The position numbers were made by a program, and so were the translations under genes. The notes under the pieces are model-generated. The model was not told the origin of the DNA. It saw only the letters and a program-made list of their open reading frames with translations, and searched no databases. A DNA stretch of 64,000 nt from Myxococcus dinghuensis (lineage in GTDB: Bacteria; Myxococcota; Myxococcia; Myxococcales; Myxococcaceae), in NCBI RefSeq assembly GCF_024198235.1, contig NZ_JAKCFB010000023.1:83342-147341 (forward strand). Reading direction: 5' to 3'. This document shows, in pieces, positions 23,401 to 31,525 of the stretch. Each line of letters starts with the position of its first letter. The first letter of the stretch is position 1.

Positions 23401-25671
23401 TCAGGTGGAGGGCACGGGCGCGGGCGTCGTGCCCACCCGGGTGCCCAGCGGCAGGAGCGGCAGCTCCACGGTGAACGTGGAGCCCTCGCCGGGCATGCTC
23501 TCCACGTGGATGGTGCCGCCGTGCGCGTCCACCAACTGCCGCACGATGTAGAGCCCCAGTCCGAAGCCCGCGTGCCGTCCGGCGGAGGGCACCTGTTCGA
23601 AGCGCTCGAAGATGCGCCGCTGCGACTCCGGGGCGATGCCCGGCCCGAAGTCCCGCACCACCACGCGCGCGCCCGCGGGACCGGAGCGCTCCGCGCGCAC
23701 CTCCACCGGATGGCCCCGGCCGAACTTCAGCGCGTTGGAGAGCAGGTTCGTCACCACGCGGTCCAGGCGCAGCCGGTCCCACTGGCCCACCAGCCCCAGC
23801 TCCGCGTCGAGCACGAGCTTGCAGCCGTTCTCGTGGGCCTGCTCGGAGAAGCGCTCCACCACCTCGTGCACCAGGTCCGCGAGGTCCACGGGCGACACGT
23901 CCAGCACCAGCCGCTCCGACGACAGCCACGACACGTCCAGCAGGTTGAGCAGCAACTGCCCCAGCCGCTGCGTCTGCTTCATCGCGAGCGACAGCCCCTC
24001 GCGCACCTTCTCCGGTGTCGCGTCCTCGCGCCGCAGCCTGCGCAGCAGCAGGTGGAGCGTGTTGAGCGGGTTGCCCAGGTCGTGCGCCGCCACGCCGATG
24101 AGCTCCACCGCGTCGCGCGCCTCGCGCACCAGCCGCGCGTTGTCCAGGGCCAGCGCCGCGCGCCCCGCCAGCTCCTCCACGAAGACCTGGTCCGCCAGGG
24201 TCAGCCGCCGCCGGGGGGACGACATCAACAGCACCAGCACCCCCTGGGCGCGAGGCCCCACCTGGAGCGGCACCGCGAGATAGGAGGACACGCCCACGCG
24301 CTCCATCTGCTTGCGGTGCGTGGTGTCCTCGATGTCCCGCGCCAGCATCTGCGGCGACACATCCTCCGTCCACTCGGAGCGCCCGGTGCGCAGCACCTGC
24401 CAGATGCCCTGCGGTGTGTCCGGCGGGGCGTAGTCCCGCACCGCGTCCCACAGCCAGACCTGCTTCTGGGGCACCGCGTGCTTCACCACCCGGGGCCGCA
24501 GCTCGCCGGAGGGCGTCATCACGTACAGGATGCACGCGTCCGCCACCTCCGGGACCATCATCCGCGCCAGCTCCGCCACCGTCTGCTCCGGCTCCAGCAG
24601 TTGCTGGAACAGGCGGCCGGCCTCCGCCAGCAGCCGCTGGGTGCGCTCGACGCGCTGGCGCTCGGTGATGTCGCGCGTCACCTCCGCGAAGCCCCGCACG
24701 CGCCCCTCGTCGTCGAGCAGCGTGTTGATGAGGGCCTCCGCGAAGAAGAGGGTGCCGTCCTTTCGCGCGCGCCACCCCTCCGTGCGCAGCCGCCCGTCGC
24801 GCCGCGCCCGCTCCAGCTCCTGCTCCGGCACCCCCCGGGCCACCGCCTCCGGCGGATAGAAGCGCTCCAGCGGCGCGCCCAGGGCCTCCTCCTCCTGGTA
24901 GCCGGTGATGCGGGTGGCCCCCGGGTTCCAGCTCGCCACCCGCCCCTGTTCGTCCAGCAGCAGCAGCGCGTAGTCCCGCACGCCCTCCACCAGCAGTTGG
25001 AAGCGGCGGGTGCTGTCCGCCGCCTTCGCGTGCAGCGGCGCCAGCCGTCGCAAGAGCACCCACGCCAGCGTGCCCGCCAGCCCCAGGCCCAGCCCGGACG
25101 TCACGAGCGTCAGCACCAGCACGCGCTGGTCGGCGTCCACCGCCGACTGGACACCCACGGCCAGGCGCGCCTCGGCGGTCGCCGACAGCTGCTGGAGCGC
25201 GGTGAAGGTCCGCAGCCGCGTGACGTCCACGCGCTCCTCGGCGAGCGCCTCCTTCCGGTCCCGGGGCAGGCCGTCCGAACGGAACACCAGGAGCTGCCGC
25301 ACGGCCTGCTCGTGGTCCTGCTCCGCGCGCGCGGCGTCGCGCAGCTGGGAGGCCTCCGGCTCCACGGCCAGGCGCGGCGTCAGCCGCTCGCGGGTGGCGA
25401 TGAAGTCCTCGCGCGAGGCGGCCATCTCCCGGGAGAAGCGCGGGTCCCTCGACAGCGCGTAGCCCCGGCCGCTGCCCACCTTGTCGCTGAAGGCCCGGCG
25501 CAGCCGCTCCACCTCCAGCAGGTCGCGCGACAGCTCGAGCAGGTTCTCCTTGTGGCTGGAGCGGATCAACCCCAACACCACCGCCGACGCGGCCGTCAGC
25601 CCCAGCGCCACGAGCAGGGACGCGACGAAGCCGGCCACCATGCGCCGCGCGAACGTCCACCGACGCCCCAC
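23401..25671 (-). CDS. Membrane sensor histidine kinase with CHASE3-like, PAS and GAF domains
   Basis: A 756-residue hybrid-free histidine kinase. An N-terminal span (MVAGFVASLLVALGLTAASA) and a second at about residue 185 (LVTSGLGLGLAGTLAWVLL) bracket a helical periplasmic domain like CHASE3. A PAS domain follows (ALLLLDEQGRVASWNPGATR, then GYQEEEALGAPLERFYPPEA), then a GAF-type domain (about 375-515), a HisKA with GVAAHDLGNPLNTLHLLLRR and an HATPase with NLLSNALKFG, VRDFGPGIAPESQRRIFERF and GFGLGLYIVRQLVDAHGG. All ATP-binding boxes are intact. GTG 25671 is chosen since it precedes the first span and has an upstream GGAGGGGGATG purine tract. No response regulator is adjacent, so its partner is elsewhere. 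Confidence 0.88.
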   Translation of the reverse strand: MGRRWTFARRMVAGFVASLLVALGLTAASAVVLGLIRSSHKENLLELSRDLLEVERLRRAFSDKVGSGRGYALSRDPRFSREMAASREDFIATRERLTPRLAVEPEASQLRDAARAEQDHEQAVRQLLVFRSDGLPRDRKEALAEERVDVTRLRTFTALQQLSATAEARLAVGVQSAVDADQRVLVLTLVTSGLGLGLAGTLAWVLLRRLAPLHAKAADSTRRFQLLVEGVRDYALLLLDEQGRVASWNPGATRITGYQEEEALGAPLERFYPPEAVARGVPEQELERARRDGRLRTEGWRARKDGTLFFAEALINTLLDDEGRVRGFAEVTRDITERQRVERTQRLLAEAGRLFQQLLEPEQTVAELARMMVPEVADACILYVMTPSGELRPRVVKHAVPQKQVWLWDAVRDYAPPDTPQGIWQVLRTGRSEWTEDVSPQMLARDIEDTTHRKQMERVGVSSYLAVPLQVGPRAQGVLVLLMSSPRRRLTLADQVFVEELAGRAALALDNARLVREARDAVELIGVAAHDLGNPLNTLHLLLRRLRREDATPEKVREGLSLAMKQTQRLGQLLLNLLDVSWLSSERLVLDVSPVDLADLVHEVVERFSEQAHENGCKLVLDAELGLVGQWDRLRLDRVVTNLLSNALKFGRGHPVEVRAERSGPAGARVVVRDFGPGIAPESQRRIFERFEQVPSAGRHAGFGLGLYIVRQLVDAHGGTIHVESMPGEGSTFTVELPLLPLGTRVGTTPAPVPST

Positions 25672-25792
25672 TCCGCCATCCCCCCTCCTCCGGCCCCGCC
25701 GGCACCGCCCCGCGCACAATGTGGGTCCACCCACCGCGCGTCAGCAGCCCCGGCCGCGAGGCCCCTTCCCGTCCACCACCCGTCAGCGGGGG

Positions 25793-26314
25793 CTAGCGGG
25801 AGCCGGCCGTGGACGACGGGGAGGCCGCCGGGGGAGCGCCGCCCGGGGCATCGAAGGTGCCCTGCTCGGGATCCACCGACCAGGCGGAGTACTTCTGCAT
25901 CTTCACGTCCCGCAGCTTCCCGCTCTCGTAGCAGACGGCGTAGACGAGGAAGAACTCCTTCTCCATGGAGGGCTGGCCGTAGCGGTAGCAGTCCGCGCCG
26001 CCCGCGTCGCGCTCGCGCGTCATGGGCTTGCCCAGCAGCGCCACCACCTGCTCCGTCGTCATGCCCCCGTGGACGGACTTGATGCCGTGCGGCGTGAGCA
26101 CGCGGAAGGTCGTGGAGTCCTCGCGGATCAACGTCCACACCCCCACGCCGAGCACCACCGGGAACAGCGCCGTCACCAGGGCCAGGGTCCACCGGCCCCG
26201 GGGCAGGCGGCTCCCCCCCGCCTGGAAGGCGGTGAAGAGGTTGCGCGGGTCGGACGGGTCGGCGGCCGGGGGGGCGCCCGGGAGGTTCTCTGTCTGGCTC
26301 ACGTCGACTGACAT
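25793..26314 (-). CDS. Membrane protein with BamE/SmpA-like motif
   Basis: A 173-residue protein. A cytoplasmic N terminus of about 45 residues precedes one span, RWTLALVTALFPVVLGVGVW. The outer part has VHGGMTTEQVVALLGKPMTR, the G-M-T-x2-x-V-x2-L-L-G-x-P signature of the BamE/SmpA/OmlA fold, and a Cys pair (GGADCYRYG and VYAVCYESG). The family member in E. coli belongs to the outer-membrane assembly machine; here the protein is anchored in the inner membrane, so the role may differ. It diverges from ppk across 183 bp. Start ATG 26314 is used; the longer frame upstream would run into the control region. Confidence 0.7.
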   Translation of the reverse strand: MSVDVSQTENLPGAPPAADPSDPRNLFTAFQAGGSRLPRGRWTLALVTALFPVVLGVGVWTLIREDSTTFRVLTPHGIKSVHGGMTTEQVVALLGKPMTRERDAGGADCYRYGQPSMEKEFFLVYAVCYESGKLRDVKMQKYSAWSVDPEQGTFDAPGGAPPAASPSSTAGSR

Positions 26315-26407
26315 GCCGTTCCAACAGCGCGGATGCAAGAAACTCCACGCATGCCCCCACATCCCGCCTGCCCGGCGCCTCCACAGGACTTAGATGGGCG
26401 GCTGCCC

Positions 26408-26454
26408 GGCTTGCTTTCGTGACATGCGAGTTCACAAACGCACGAAAGCCAGCC
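26408..26454. promoter_or_regulatory. 14-bp inverted repeat upstream of ppk
   Basis: GGCTTGCTTTCGTG at 26408-26421 and CACGAAAGCCAGCC at 26441-26454 pair at 13 of 14 positions with a 19-nt AT-rich spacer. It ends 43 bp before the ppk start. It may be an operator, or a hairpin in the ppk leader if transcription starts upstream. Confidence 0.5.
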
Positions 26455-26497
26455 TGCTACATCCCCCTCCGGGGTAGGCAACCAGGAGTCGTGCAAG

Positions 26498-28657
26498 ATG
26501 GCGAAGCGAGGCGCCGCGGGACGCAGCGTCACCCAGAAGCCCTTGGAGCGAGATGTCCTGCCGGCGGGGGTGGAGATGGATGAAGGCCTCTTCTTCAACC
26601 GCGAGCTGTCCTGGCTGGCGTTCAACGACCGGGTCCTCCAACTGGCCGAATCCCCGGACGAGCCGCTGCTCGAGCGGCTGAAGTTCGTGGCCATCTACGC
26701 GCGCAACCTGGACGAGTTCTTCATGATTCGGGTGGCGCGCCTGCACGAGCAGGTGCGGGGTGGGGTGGCGCGGCTGGTGCCGGACGGGGCCTCCCCCAGC
26801 GCGACGCTCGACAAGCTGCACGAGGGCATCTTCGAGCAGAGCAATCGCCACAGCGCCATCTTCGAGAAGCTGCTGCGCCCGGCGCTCGCGGAGAAGGGCC
26901 TGCGCATCCTCACCGCGAAGGAGCTGGACCCCGAGCAGCGCGCCCAGGTGGACCAGCGCTTCCGCGAGCAGATCTTCCCCGTGCTCACGCCGCTGGCCAT
27001 CGGCCTGGGCCGGCACTTCCCGTACATCTCCAACCTGTCGCTCAGCCTGGCGGTGCTCCTGAAGGACCCGGAGGCGGGCGAGGAGAGCGTGGCGCGGGTG
27101 AAGGTGCCCAAGGAGCTGTTGCCGCGCTTCCTGCCGCTCAAGGGCAACGTCTTCGTGCCGCTGGAGGAGGTCATCGCGCAGCACCTGGGCGACCTGTTCC
27201 CGGGCATGGAGGTGCTGAGCTGGAGCCTGTTCCGCGTCACCCGCGACGCGGACTTCACCGTGTCCGAGGACGCGGAGGACCTGCTCAAGGCGGTGGAGAC
27301 GGAGCTGCGCCAGCGCCGCTTCGGCGACGTCATCCGCCTGGAGGTGCAGGCGGGGATGAGCCCCAAGCTGCTCGAGCCGCTGGTGGAGGCGCTGGGGCTG
27401 GAGCCGCGGCAGGTGTACGAGGAGCAGGGCCTGCTGGGCCTGGGGGACGTGCAGGCCATCGCCTTCGCGCCGGGCTTCCCGGAGCTGAAGGACCCGCCGT
27501 GGACACCCGTCACCCAGCCCCGGCTGCGCCCGGAGACGGACTCGCCGGACGGGGGCACGGTGATGGCGGCGATGCGGCGCGGGGATTTGCTCGTCCACCA
27601 CCCCTACGAGTCCTTCGCCACGTCCGTGGAGCGCTTCGTCACGGAGGCCGTGGCGGACCCGGACGTGCTCGCCATCAAGCAGACCGTCTACCGCACGTCC
27701 GACAGCTCGCCCCTGGTGCCCGCGCTCATCACCGCCACGGAGAACGGCAAGCAGGCGGTGTGCATGGTGGAGCTCAAGGCGCGCTTCGACGAGCGCACCA
27801 ACATCAAGTGGGCCAACGCGCTGGAAGAGGCGGGCGTGCACGTCGTGTACGGCATCCCGTCGCTGAAGACCCACGCCAAGGCCATCCTCATCGTCCGGCG
27901 CGAGGGCGAGCGGGTGCGGCACTACGTGCACATCGGCACGGGCAACTACAACCCGAAGACGGCGCGCCTCTACACGGACATGGGCCTGTTCACCACGGAC
28001 CCGGACATCGGCGCGGACGTGGCGGACCTGTTCAACTACCTCACCGGGTTCGGCCGGCCGAAGTCGTTCCGCAAGCTGCTGGTGGCGCCGCTCACCATGC
28101 GCGAGGGGTTGCTGGAGCACATCAAGCGCACCGTCGTCGCGCACACGCTGGAGCGCCCCGCGCGCATCCAGATGAAGATGAACGCGCTGGTGGACCCGGG
28201 CATCATCCGCGCCCTCTACGACGCGTCCCGCGCGGGCGTGAAGGTGGAGCTCAACGTCCGGGGCATCTGCTGCCTGCGCCCGGGCGTCCCCGGCGTGTCG
28301 GAGAACATCCGCGTCGTGTCCACGCTGGGCCGCTTCCTGGAGCACGCGCGCGTCTACATCTTCGAGCGCGGCACGGAGCTGCGTTGCTACATCGGGTCCG
28401 CGGACCTGATGCCGCGCAACCTGGACCACCGCGTGGAGATCCTCGCCCCGGTGGAGGACCCCGCCCTGGCCACGCAGGTGCGCGACGCGCTGGAGCGCAG
28501 CCTGGCGGACAACACCCACGCGTGGGAGCTGCAGGCCGACGGCACCTGGCGCCGCCTGACGCCCGCCTCGGGAGCGGAGAAGCGCTGGGCCCAGGGCGAG
28601 CTGATGGAGCGCAGCACCCGCCTCGCCCAGTTCCCGGGGACACGCCCGCTCCCTTGA
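26498..28657 (+). CDS. ppk: Polyphosphate kinase 1
   Basis: A 719-residue PPK1, which builds inorganic polyphosphate from ATP and can run in reverse. The N domain starts FFNRELSWLAFNDRVLQLAE and RNLDEFFMIRVARL. The phospholipase-D-like catalytic half has the autophosphorylated His in SLKTHAKAILIVRR, arginine in VYRTSDSS, the GTGNYNPKTARLYTD loop and the second His in IGSADLMPRNLDHRVEILAP. Length and all motifs are normal. ATG 26498 has GGAGTCGTGCAAG ahead. No ppx next to it. In myxobacteria polyphosphate influences motility, development and predation; the upstream inverted repeat suggests specific control. Confidence 0.97.
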   Translation: MAKRGAAGRSVTQKPLERDVLPAGVEMDEGLFFNRELSWLAFNDRVLQLAESPDEPLLERLKFVAIYARNLDEFFMIRVARLHEQVRGGVARLVPDGASPSATLDKLHEGIFEQSNRHSAIFEKLLRPALAEKGLRILTAKELDPEQRAQVDQRFREQIFPVLTPLAIGLGRHFPYISNLSLSLAVLLKDPEAGEESVARVKVPKELLPRFLPLKGNVFVPLEEVIAQHLGDLFPGMEVLSWSLFRVTRDADFTVSEDAEDLLKAVETELRQRRFGDVIRLEVQAGMSPKLLEPLVEALGLEPRQVYEEQGLLGLGDVQAIAFAPGFPELKDPPWTPVTQPRLRPETDSPDGGTVMAAMRRGDLLVHHPYESFATSVERFVTEAVADPDVLAIKQTVYRTSDSSPLVPALITATENGKQAVCMVELKARFDERTNIKWANALEEAGVHVVYGIPSLKTHAKAILIVRREGERVRHYVHIGTGNYNPKTARLYTDMGLFTTDPDIGADVADLFNYLTGFGRPKSFRKLLVAPLTMREGLLEHIKRTVVAHTLERPARIQMKMNALVDPGIIRALYDASRAGVKVELNVRGICCLRPGVPGVSENIRVVSTLGRFLEHARVYIFERGTELRCYIGSADLMPRNLDHRVEILAPVEDPALATQVRDALERSLADNTHAWELQADGTWRRLTPASGAEKRWAQGELMERSTRLAQFPGTRPLP

Positions 28658-28666
28658 GGGGCGGGC
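28644..28666 (+). terminator. Hairpin overlapping the ppk stop codon
   Basis: GCCCGC-T-CCC at 28644-28653 pairs with GGG-GCGGGC at 28658-28666, loop TTGA (contains the stop). No T-run. Position suits a terminator for ppk. Confidence 0.5.
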
Positions 28667-28795
28667 AACACGACTACCCAGAACGCCCAGATTGGTTTGG
28701 GATTCAAGCGGGCACGAGCGAAGGCCGCGGCCGGCGGCGCGGCCAGCGCGGCTTGCGGACTTCGAACGGGGTGAGGTAACAGCGTCGCTCCTCCG

Positions 28796-31489
28796 ATGCC
28801 GGCCTCGCCACCCTGCTTCAGCGTCGTCGTGTCCTGCTTCGACCAGGGCACCTTCCTCGCCGCGTGCCTGCGCAGCCTCCGCGCCCAGACGCTGAAGCCC
28901 CTGGAGGTCCTCGTCGTCGACGACGGCTCCACCGACGCGTTCACCCTGCGCGCGCTGGAGGAGCAGTGCGTGGACGGCGTGCGCCTGCTGCGACAGGAGC
29001 ACCGGGGCCTCGCGGGCGCGCGCGACGCGGGCCTCCTCGCGCCCGGAGGCGAGTGGGTGGTGACGCTGTCCACGCTGGACCTGCTCCCACCGGACGCGCT
29101 GGAGCGCTACGCCCACGCCATCGACGGCGCGCCCGACGTGGACGTGTGGCTGGCGGACGCGGAGTTCCTGGGCCTGGAGATGGGTCCGCGGCGACGCCCT
29201 CGCTTCAACCCGTGGCGGCTGTTGTGGGAGCCCCCGGAGCACGACGGCGCCGCGGTGCGCCGCGCCGTGTTCGAGGCGGGCCTGGGCGGGGCCTGGGAGC
29301 CGCTCATCCGCGCGTGCGTGGCGCACGGCTTCACGGTGAGGGACCTGGAGGCCACCGCCCTGTGCCACCGCGTGTGGGGCCATGACCGGCACGACGCCCG
29401 GCGGGCCCGCGCGGCGCTGGCGGAGACGCTCCAACGCGAGCACCCCGTCTTCCAGGACGCGGAGGCCCTGACCCGCCTGAAGCGCCAGCACGCGCCCTAC
29501 CTGGGCGTGGCGACGCGGACCCAGGACCTGGCGCACGCGCTGGAGGACCAGCGCTTCCAGGACTTCCGCGTGGTGGACGACGCGGGACGGGCCCTGGGCG
29601 AGGAGGGCCTGTCCGTGTTCCACGACGTGCCCTGCGCCCGGGTGCTGGTGAGCCTGGACGACGCGGCGCTGGCGCGGGCGGCCCGCGAGGATGGCTTCCT
29701 GCTGGAGAAGCTGGCGCGCACGCTCCACCACCATCCGGCGGCGCTGGTCTGGCTGGTGACGACGTCCGACCCGGCGTGGCCCGGCGCGCGGCTCACCGGC
29801 GACGCGGCGCTCGCGCGGTCCGTGCGCTGCGTGGGCGTCTGCGTGTCCCCCCAGGTCCTGGCGTCCGCGCCCACCCTCCCCCGCCACGCAGACCAGCCGC
29901 TCGCGGACCTGGTGCGGCACGTGGAGCGGCTGGCGCCACGGGCCACCCTCACGCGGGTGGTGGGCACCCACGCCCCGACTCCGGACGACGACGTGGACCT
30001 GCTCCCGTCCGAGCCCTTCCCGCGGCCGACGGCGACGACGTCCGCCGCCGCGGCCTCCTCGAACGCCGAGCGTCAGGCGCACCTGCTGCTGGGCATGCGG
30101 CTGTTGGGCAAGAGCGCGGCGCGGCTGACCCAGGCCACGCTGAGCCCCGACATCCACTCGAGGCTGCGACACTCGCGCCTGGGCGACGCGCTGCGCGAGC
30201 GGCTGGCGGAAGGCACGCGCCCCGCACCGCTGCGCTCCCCTTCCGAACAGGGCCCCTCCTGGCCGGGGCCCCTCTCCGAGGAGGAGCTGGAGGAGCCGCG
30301 CGCCGAGGAGCTGCGCCGGTGGGCATTCCAGCAGCCCCCGCGCTTCGCGCCCGCGCTCCCGCCGGAGGCCGACGCGGTGCTCGTCATCCTCCCGTCGCTG
30401 GCGAGCGACCCCGTGGGCCGGTCCCGCGCGCGGCTCGTGCGAGCGCTGGCGCGGACGGAGCCACGCAGGCGGCTGCACGTGCTCGTCACCCGCGAGGAGG
30501 GCGAGGGCGACGCGCTGGCGCCGGAGCTGCTGCCGCACGTGGCGAGCGCCTGGTGCCTGCCGTCGCTCACCGCCCACCCCACGCCGGACGACGTGGCCCG
30601 GCTGGCCTCGCTGCTGGGCGTGGGCGCGGTGCTCATCGCCGACAGCCGCATCGGCTACGACGCGATTCCCGCCCTGCGCAAGCTGCCGCGCCGGCTGCGG
30701 CTCGTCGCGCAGTCGCACGGCCTCCAGGACCCCCGGACACGAGGCGGCCCCGTGTCGCCGTGCGCGCACGCGGCCGGGCACTTCAACAACCTGCTGGACG
30801 CGTACGCCGTCACCACGCGGCTCACCGCCGAGCAGTTGGCGCGCGACTTCTACGTGTCCGAGTCCAAGCTCCACGTGGTGCCCCCCGTGGTGGAGGCCCC
30901 GCGCGTGGGCATCCGGCGCGCCGCGGCGTCGGGCTCGGCGCCGCGCCTGCTCTGGTACACGCCGACGGTCGACGACGGCGCGCTCGCGCTCCTCCAGGAG
31001 CTGCTGCGGCTGTGGCACCACCGCCACCCGGACGAGGGCCCGCGCTTCACCCTCGTCACGCCCGAGGAGGAGCGGAGCGGGGTGCTCCCCGCGCCCGGGT
31101 CGAAGCGGATGGTGGAGCGGGTGTCGTGGCGGACGGAGAGCCCGGAGGCGTGGGCGTCGCTCCTGCGGGACACGGACGGCCTCGTCCTCCCCACGCCCCC
31201 GCCGGAGCAGGGGCTGCTGGTGCTGGAGGCGCTGGCCCGGGGCGTGCCCGTCATCGCCTCGTCCCAGGGGCCGGGCATGTCGCCGGAGCTGACGGCCCGG
31301 CTGGCCTGGGTGCTGGAGAACCCCGCCCGCGCCGTCGACTACGTCCGGGCGCTGGAGTACCTGATGGATGTCCGGGAGACCCCGCGCGTGGAGGCCGAGG
31401 GGGCACGCGCGCCCTCCACGGAATGGGCGCCCGCGACGCGTCAACTGCTGGACCTGTTGACGCCGACGACCCTCCAATCGATGCGCTAG
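28796..31489 (+). CDS. Two-domain glycosyltransferase (GT2 + GT4-like), catalytic motifs degraded
   Basis: An 897-residue paralogue of the next gene. The N-terminal GT2 fold keeps SVVVSCFDQGTFLAACLRSL, LEVLVVDDGSTDAF and HRGLAGARDAG, so nucleotide-sugar binding via DDGS is likely. The metal motif, however, reads TLSTLDLL where the paralogue has PLDADDML, and the E-D motif before the acceptor site (QGYEDWEFF in the paralogue) is GGAWEPL here. The C-terminal GT4-like half (about 590-890) has PEQGLLVLEALARGVPVIAS, with the Glu-x7-Glu spacing one residue short. It may be a regulatory or acceptor-binding partner of its paralogue rather than an active enzyme; alternatively it is decaying. The reading frame is fully intact over 2.7 kb, which argues against decay. 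Confidence 0.82.
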   Translation: MPASPPCFSVVVSCFDQGTFLAACLRSLRAQTLKPLEVLVVDDGSTDAFTLRALEEQCVDGVRLLRQEHRGLAGARDAGLLAPGGEWVVTLSTLDLLPPDALERYAHAIDGAPDVDVWLADAEFLGLEMGPRRRPRFNPWRLLWEPPEHDGAAVRRAVFEAGLGGAWEPLIRACVAHGFTVRDLEATALCHRVWGHDRHDARRARAALAETLQREHPVFQDAEALTRLKRQHAPYLGVATRTQDLAHALEDQRFQDFRVVDDAGRALGEEGLSVFHDVPCARVLVSLDDAALARAAREDGFLLEKLARTLHHHPAALVWLVTTSDPAWPGARLTGDAALARSVRCVGVCVSPQVLASAPTLPRHADQPLADLVRHVERLAPRATLTRVVGTHAPTPDDDVDLLPSEPFPRPTATTSAAAASSNAERQAHLLLGMRLLGKSAARLTQATLSPDIHSRLRHSRLGDALRERLAEGTRPAPLRSPSEQGPSWPGPLSEEELEEPRAEELRRWAFQQPPRFAPALPPEADAVLVILPSLASDPVGRSRARLVRALARTEPRRRLHVLVTREEGEGDALAPELLPHVASAWCLPSLTAHPTPDDVARLASLLGVGAVLIADSRIGYDAIPALRKLPRRLRLVAQSHGLQDPRTRGGPVSPCAHAAGHFNNLLDAYAVTTRLTAEQLARDFYVSESKLHVVPPVVEAPRVGIRRAAASGSAPRLLWYTPTVDDGALALLQELLRLWHHRHPDEGPRFTLVTPEEERSGVLPAPGSKRMVERVSWRTESPEAWASLLRDTDGLVLPTPPPEQGLLVLEALARGVPVIASSQGPGMSPELTARLAWVLENPARAVDYVRALEYLMDVRETPRVEAEGARAPSTEWAPATRQLLDLLTPTTLQSMR

Positions 31490-31525
31490 CGCGCCGTCTC
31501 CCTCGAGCGGAAAGCCACACGAGTC

